A stretch of 8,902 nucleotides of DNA, from NCBI GenBank assembly GCA_044449445.1, contig JBIOIA010000106.1:1-8902 (forward strand), given 5' to 3'. A model generated the notes under the pieces. That model did not search any database. It worked only from the letters and a program-made list of their open reading frames with translations, and was not told the DNA's origin. Below, one piece after another: positions 6,838 to 8,902 of the stretch. Source of the DNA: DASXPG01 sp044449445 (GTDB lineage: Bacteria > Gemmatimonadota > Gemmatimonadetes > Gemmatimonadales > JACORV01). Within the stretch, counting starts at the first letter, position 1. Every line of letters starts with the position of its first letter. The position numbers and the translations under genes are program-made.

Positions 6838-8902
6838 CGCGCCGCCGGGATCGTCGGCATTGCCGCGCCGCGCACCACCCGCACGCTCACGCTCGCCGAA
6901 CGGAGTCCGTCCGCGCTCGCCTCGAGGCGAAGCACGCCGGGCTGCTCGGCGCGCACGATCGCGAGCCCGCGGCCGTTGAACGCGTGCCGCTGGCCATCAC
7001 GATAGGAGCCCTGGTCCGTCATGTTCGCGTTGTCGAGCGCCAGGATGCCGCCGCCCGTCACGGTGAAGCGCACGAGATCGCCCGCCGTCGGCAGGACCGC
7101 GCCCGCGGAATCCACGATCTCGAGCATCACGTGCAGGACGTCGCCGGGTCCGGTGGTGACGGTGTCGCGGTCGGCGCTCAGCCGGATGGCAAACGGCGCG
7201 CCGGCCGTGCGCACCTCGTCCTCGCACGCGGCCCCGTCCCGTCGCCGCCCGACCGCGCGCAGCACGCCGGGCTCATACGGCACGTCCCAGGAGAGGTGCA
7301 GGTCGCTGGTGGTCGGGTTGACGACGGGCAGGGCATAGCTGTTCCAGCCTCCCGACGTGCCCTGCGCCGGAAACTCGAGCCGCTTCTCGCCTAACGAGCG
7401 GCCGTTGAGGAACAGCTCGACGCTGTTGCAGTTGGTGTAGGCCAGCACCGGGATGACCTGGCCCTCGCGCCCCGGCCAGTTCCAGTGCGGGAACAGGTGC
7501 AGGACCGGCCGGTCCGTCCACTGACTCTGGTACAGGTAATACGAGTCCTTGGGGTGACCGATGATGTCCAGGACACCGGACGGGAAGCCGCGGAACGGCC
7601 ACACCGCCTCGCCCAGGTAGTCCACGCCGGTCCACATGAAGTCGCCCGCGAAATAGTCGTGGAGAAAGGCCCACTTCAGGTGGCGCTCGGCCTGTATCAT
7701 GCCGGCCGTGTAGTTGGGCCGCACCCTGGTCGAGTCGGCACCTAACGAATAGCGCTCGTCGAAGCTCTGGAAGATCGTGCCGCTCTCGGTCCCGATCATC
7801 CGCCAGTCGGGATGGTCGTGCCGGTCCTGGTCGGCGAACAGCTCGCGCCGCTCGTGCCAGCGGTCCACGTAGTTGTAGCCCACCACGTCCTCGGACGTCA
7901 GGAACGCAAGGGTCGCGGGGTGTCCGTCGGCGACGATGTTGTCGTTGCCGGTGGCGACCAGGCGCGTCGGGTCCTCGCGATGGAAGATGCCCACGAGGCG
8001 GCGCAGCACCTGCGCGCCATCGGGCGAGCTCTGCTCGCCGATCTCGTTCCCGGCGCTCCACAGCACGATCGAGGGGTGGTTGCGGCTCTGGTGCACGAAG
8101 TCGGTGACGTCGCGCTCCGACCACTCGGCGAAATAGCGGTGATAACCCTCCGGCACCTTGCCGAAGGTCCATTCGTCGAAGGCCTCCGCCATGACCAGGA
8201 AGCCCATGCGGTCGCACAGGTCGAGGAACTCGGGCGCCGGCGGGTTGTGCGAGGTGCGGATCGCGTTCACGCCCATCGCCTTGAGCAGGGCGAGCCGCCG
8301 CTCCCACACCCGTTCCGGCACCGCCGCGCCGAGCCCGCCCGCGTCGTGGTGCAGGTTCACGCCGTTCAGCTTGACGCGGCGTCCGTTGAGCAGGAATCCG
8401 TGGTCGGGATCGAACGCAATGGACCGGATGCCGAGCGGCGTCGTGACGACGTCGACGACGCGGGCGCCGTCCACGACCTCCGTGCGCAGCGTGTACAGGT
8501 ACGGCGCAACGGCCGACCACAGCCGCGGTGTGGTGACGGCGACGCGCTGTTCCACGTCGGCCGCCGAGTCGGCGGGGGCCGCGAACGGCGTCTCGGTGCG
8601 AGCGACTTCCTGGCCCGTAGCGTCCAGAACGACGGAGCGGAGCGAGCCGCGCCGCACCGCCGCCTGGTGGTTCTCGATCCGCGTTCTCATCACGACGTCC
8701 GCGCCCGCCGAATCGGCGTGCGGGGTCGTCACCCAGGTGCCCCAGTGGCCGACGTGCAGCGGGCCCATCAGCGAGAGCCACACGTGGCGGTAGATGCCGC
8801 TGCCCGAGTACCAGCGCGAGTTGGGCATCGCGGAGTTGTCCACGCGCACGGCGACCACGTTGACGCCGGGGACGACGTGCGCGGTGATGTCGTAGGCGAA
8901 GC
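6834..8902 (-). CDS. GH2 beta-galactosidase-like glycoside hydrolase, 5' end missing
   Basis: This is a retaining exo-acting glycosidase of family GH2. The frame is open to the right edge, beginning FAYDITAHVVPGVNVVAVRVDN, so the signal peptide and most of the N-terminal sugar-binding domain lie outside. Seen in order (688 residues): RWYSGSGIYRHVWL closing the sugar-binding domain, an immunoglobulin-like domain, the TIM barrel from GFLLNGRRVKLNGVNLHHD with RTSHNPPAPEFLDLCD, the acid/base glutamate in LWSAGNEIGEQ (codon at 8045-8043), the probable nucleophile in MIGTESG (7787-7785), and GDFMWTGVDYLGE. A DUF4982-like domain follows (YTNCNSVELFLNGRSLG), then a bacterial Ig-like domain (VRFTVTGGGILALDNANM). 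This layout is typical of multi-domain GH2 enzymes of polysaccharide-degrading bacteria. Beta-galactosidase is the likeliest activity; other GH2 specificities are possible. Two TTA codons are present (7745-7743, 7394-7392). Confidence 0.95.
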   Translation of the reverse strand, partial: FAYDITAHVVPGVNVVAVRVDNSAMPNSRWYSGSGIYRHVWLSLMGPLHVGHWGTWVTTPHADSAGADVVMRTRIENHQAAVRRGSLRSVVLDATGQEVARTETPFAAPADSAADVEQRVAVTTPRLWSAVAPYLYTLRTEVVDGARVVDVVTTPLGIRSIAFDPDHGFLLNGRRVKLNGVNLHHDAGGLGAAVPERVWERRLALLKAMGVNAIRTSHNPPAPEFLDLCDRMGFLVMAEAFDEWTFGKVPEGYHRYFAEWSERDVTDFVHQSRNHPSIVLWSAGNEIGEQSSPDGAQVLRRLVGIFHREDPTRLVATGNDNIVADGHPATLAFLTSEDVVGYNYVDRWHERRELFADQDRHDHPDWRMIGTESGTIFQSFDERYSLGADSTRVRPNYTAGMIQAERHLKWAFLHDYFAGDFMWTGVDYLGEAVWPFRGFPSGVLDIIGHPKDSYYLYQSQWTDRPVLHLFPHWNWPGREGQVIPVLAYTNCNSVELFLNGRSLGEKRLEFPAQGTSGGWNSYALPVVNPTTSDLHLSWDVPYEPGVLRAVGRRRDGAACEDEVRTAGAPFAIRLSADRDTVTTGPGDVLHVMLEIVDSAGAVLPTAGDLVRFTVTGGGILALDNANMTDQGSYRDGQRHAFNGRGLAIVRAEQPGVLRLEASADGLRSASVSVRVVRGAAMPTIPAAR

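Noticed and set aside
7273..8781. 502-codon minus-strand open frame overlapping the GH2 gene
   Set aside because: Shifted-frame shadow dominated by Arg, Gly and Pro; the GH2 frame is unambiguous.

Overview
The window is GC-rich (about 73-80% in sampled rows of most genes) and reads as a bacterial accessory carbohydrate-use locus. No marker gene or RNA gene is present to fix the taxon. The mix of an SSS symporter followed by a tiny two-helix protein, exported glycosidases and a small lipoprotein would fit a Gemmatimonadota- or Acidobacteriota-like soil or aquatic bacterium; this is inference from gene style only.

Left part, plus strand (1-2189): the 3' part of a sodium:solute symporter gene, then seven bases later a 70-residue two-helix membrane protein that probably accompanies it, then a small exported, lipoprotein-like beta-rich protein. 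These three genes are closely spaced and look like one operon. They converge, with a 42-bp gap, on a minus-strand gene for an exported GH5-like (clan GH-A) glycosidase with a C-terminal carbohydrate-binding-like region (2232-4517).

Middle part (4528-6616): a vapBC toxin-antitoxin pair on the minus strand and, divergent from it, a Fic-family AMPylase-type gene on the plus strand. The 140-bp region between them carries two unrelated operator-like arrays: three 9-bp boxes at an exact 11-bp period over the vapB start, and a perfect 23-bp palindrome with a second, imperfect copy 24 bp upstream in front of fic. The fic gene is clearly lower in GC (about 57% in one sampled row), which suggests a separate origin. 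The vapC stop codon lies inside the Shine-Dalgarno sequence of the GH5-like gene, so toxin-antitoxin and glycosidase expression may be linked.

Right part, minus strand (6613-8902): a GH2 beta-galactosidase-like gene whose 5' end is beyond the window, followed with an ATGA overlap by a 74-residue, probably three-helix membrane protein. That gene ends on a CTAG shared with the fic stop codon. The two glycosidases and the symporter probably work together: outer or periplasmic glycan breakdown, then sodium-driven uptake of the released sugar. Which glycan is involved cannot be read from the sequence.

The most unusual signals are the two operator arrays, the seamless joins at both ends of the vapBC-fic block, and a codon-context oddity: every TTA leucine codon I could find in the window (four, in the two glycosidase genes) sits in the same CGTTAGG(C/T) string.
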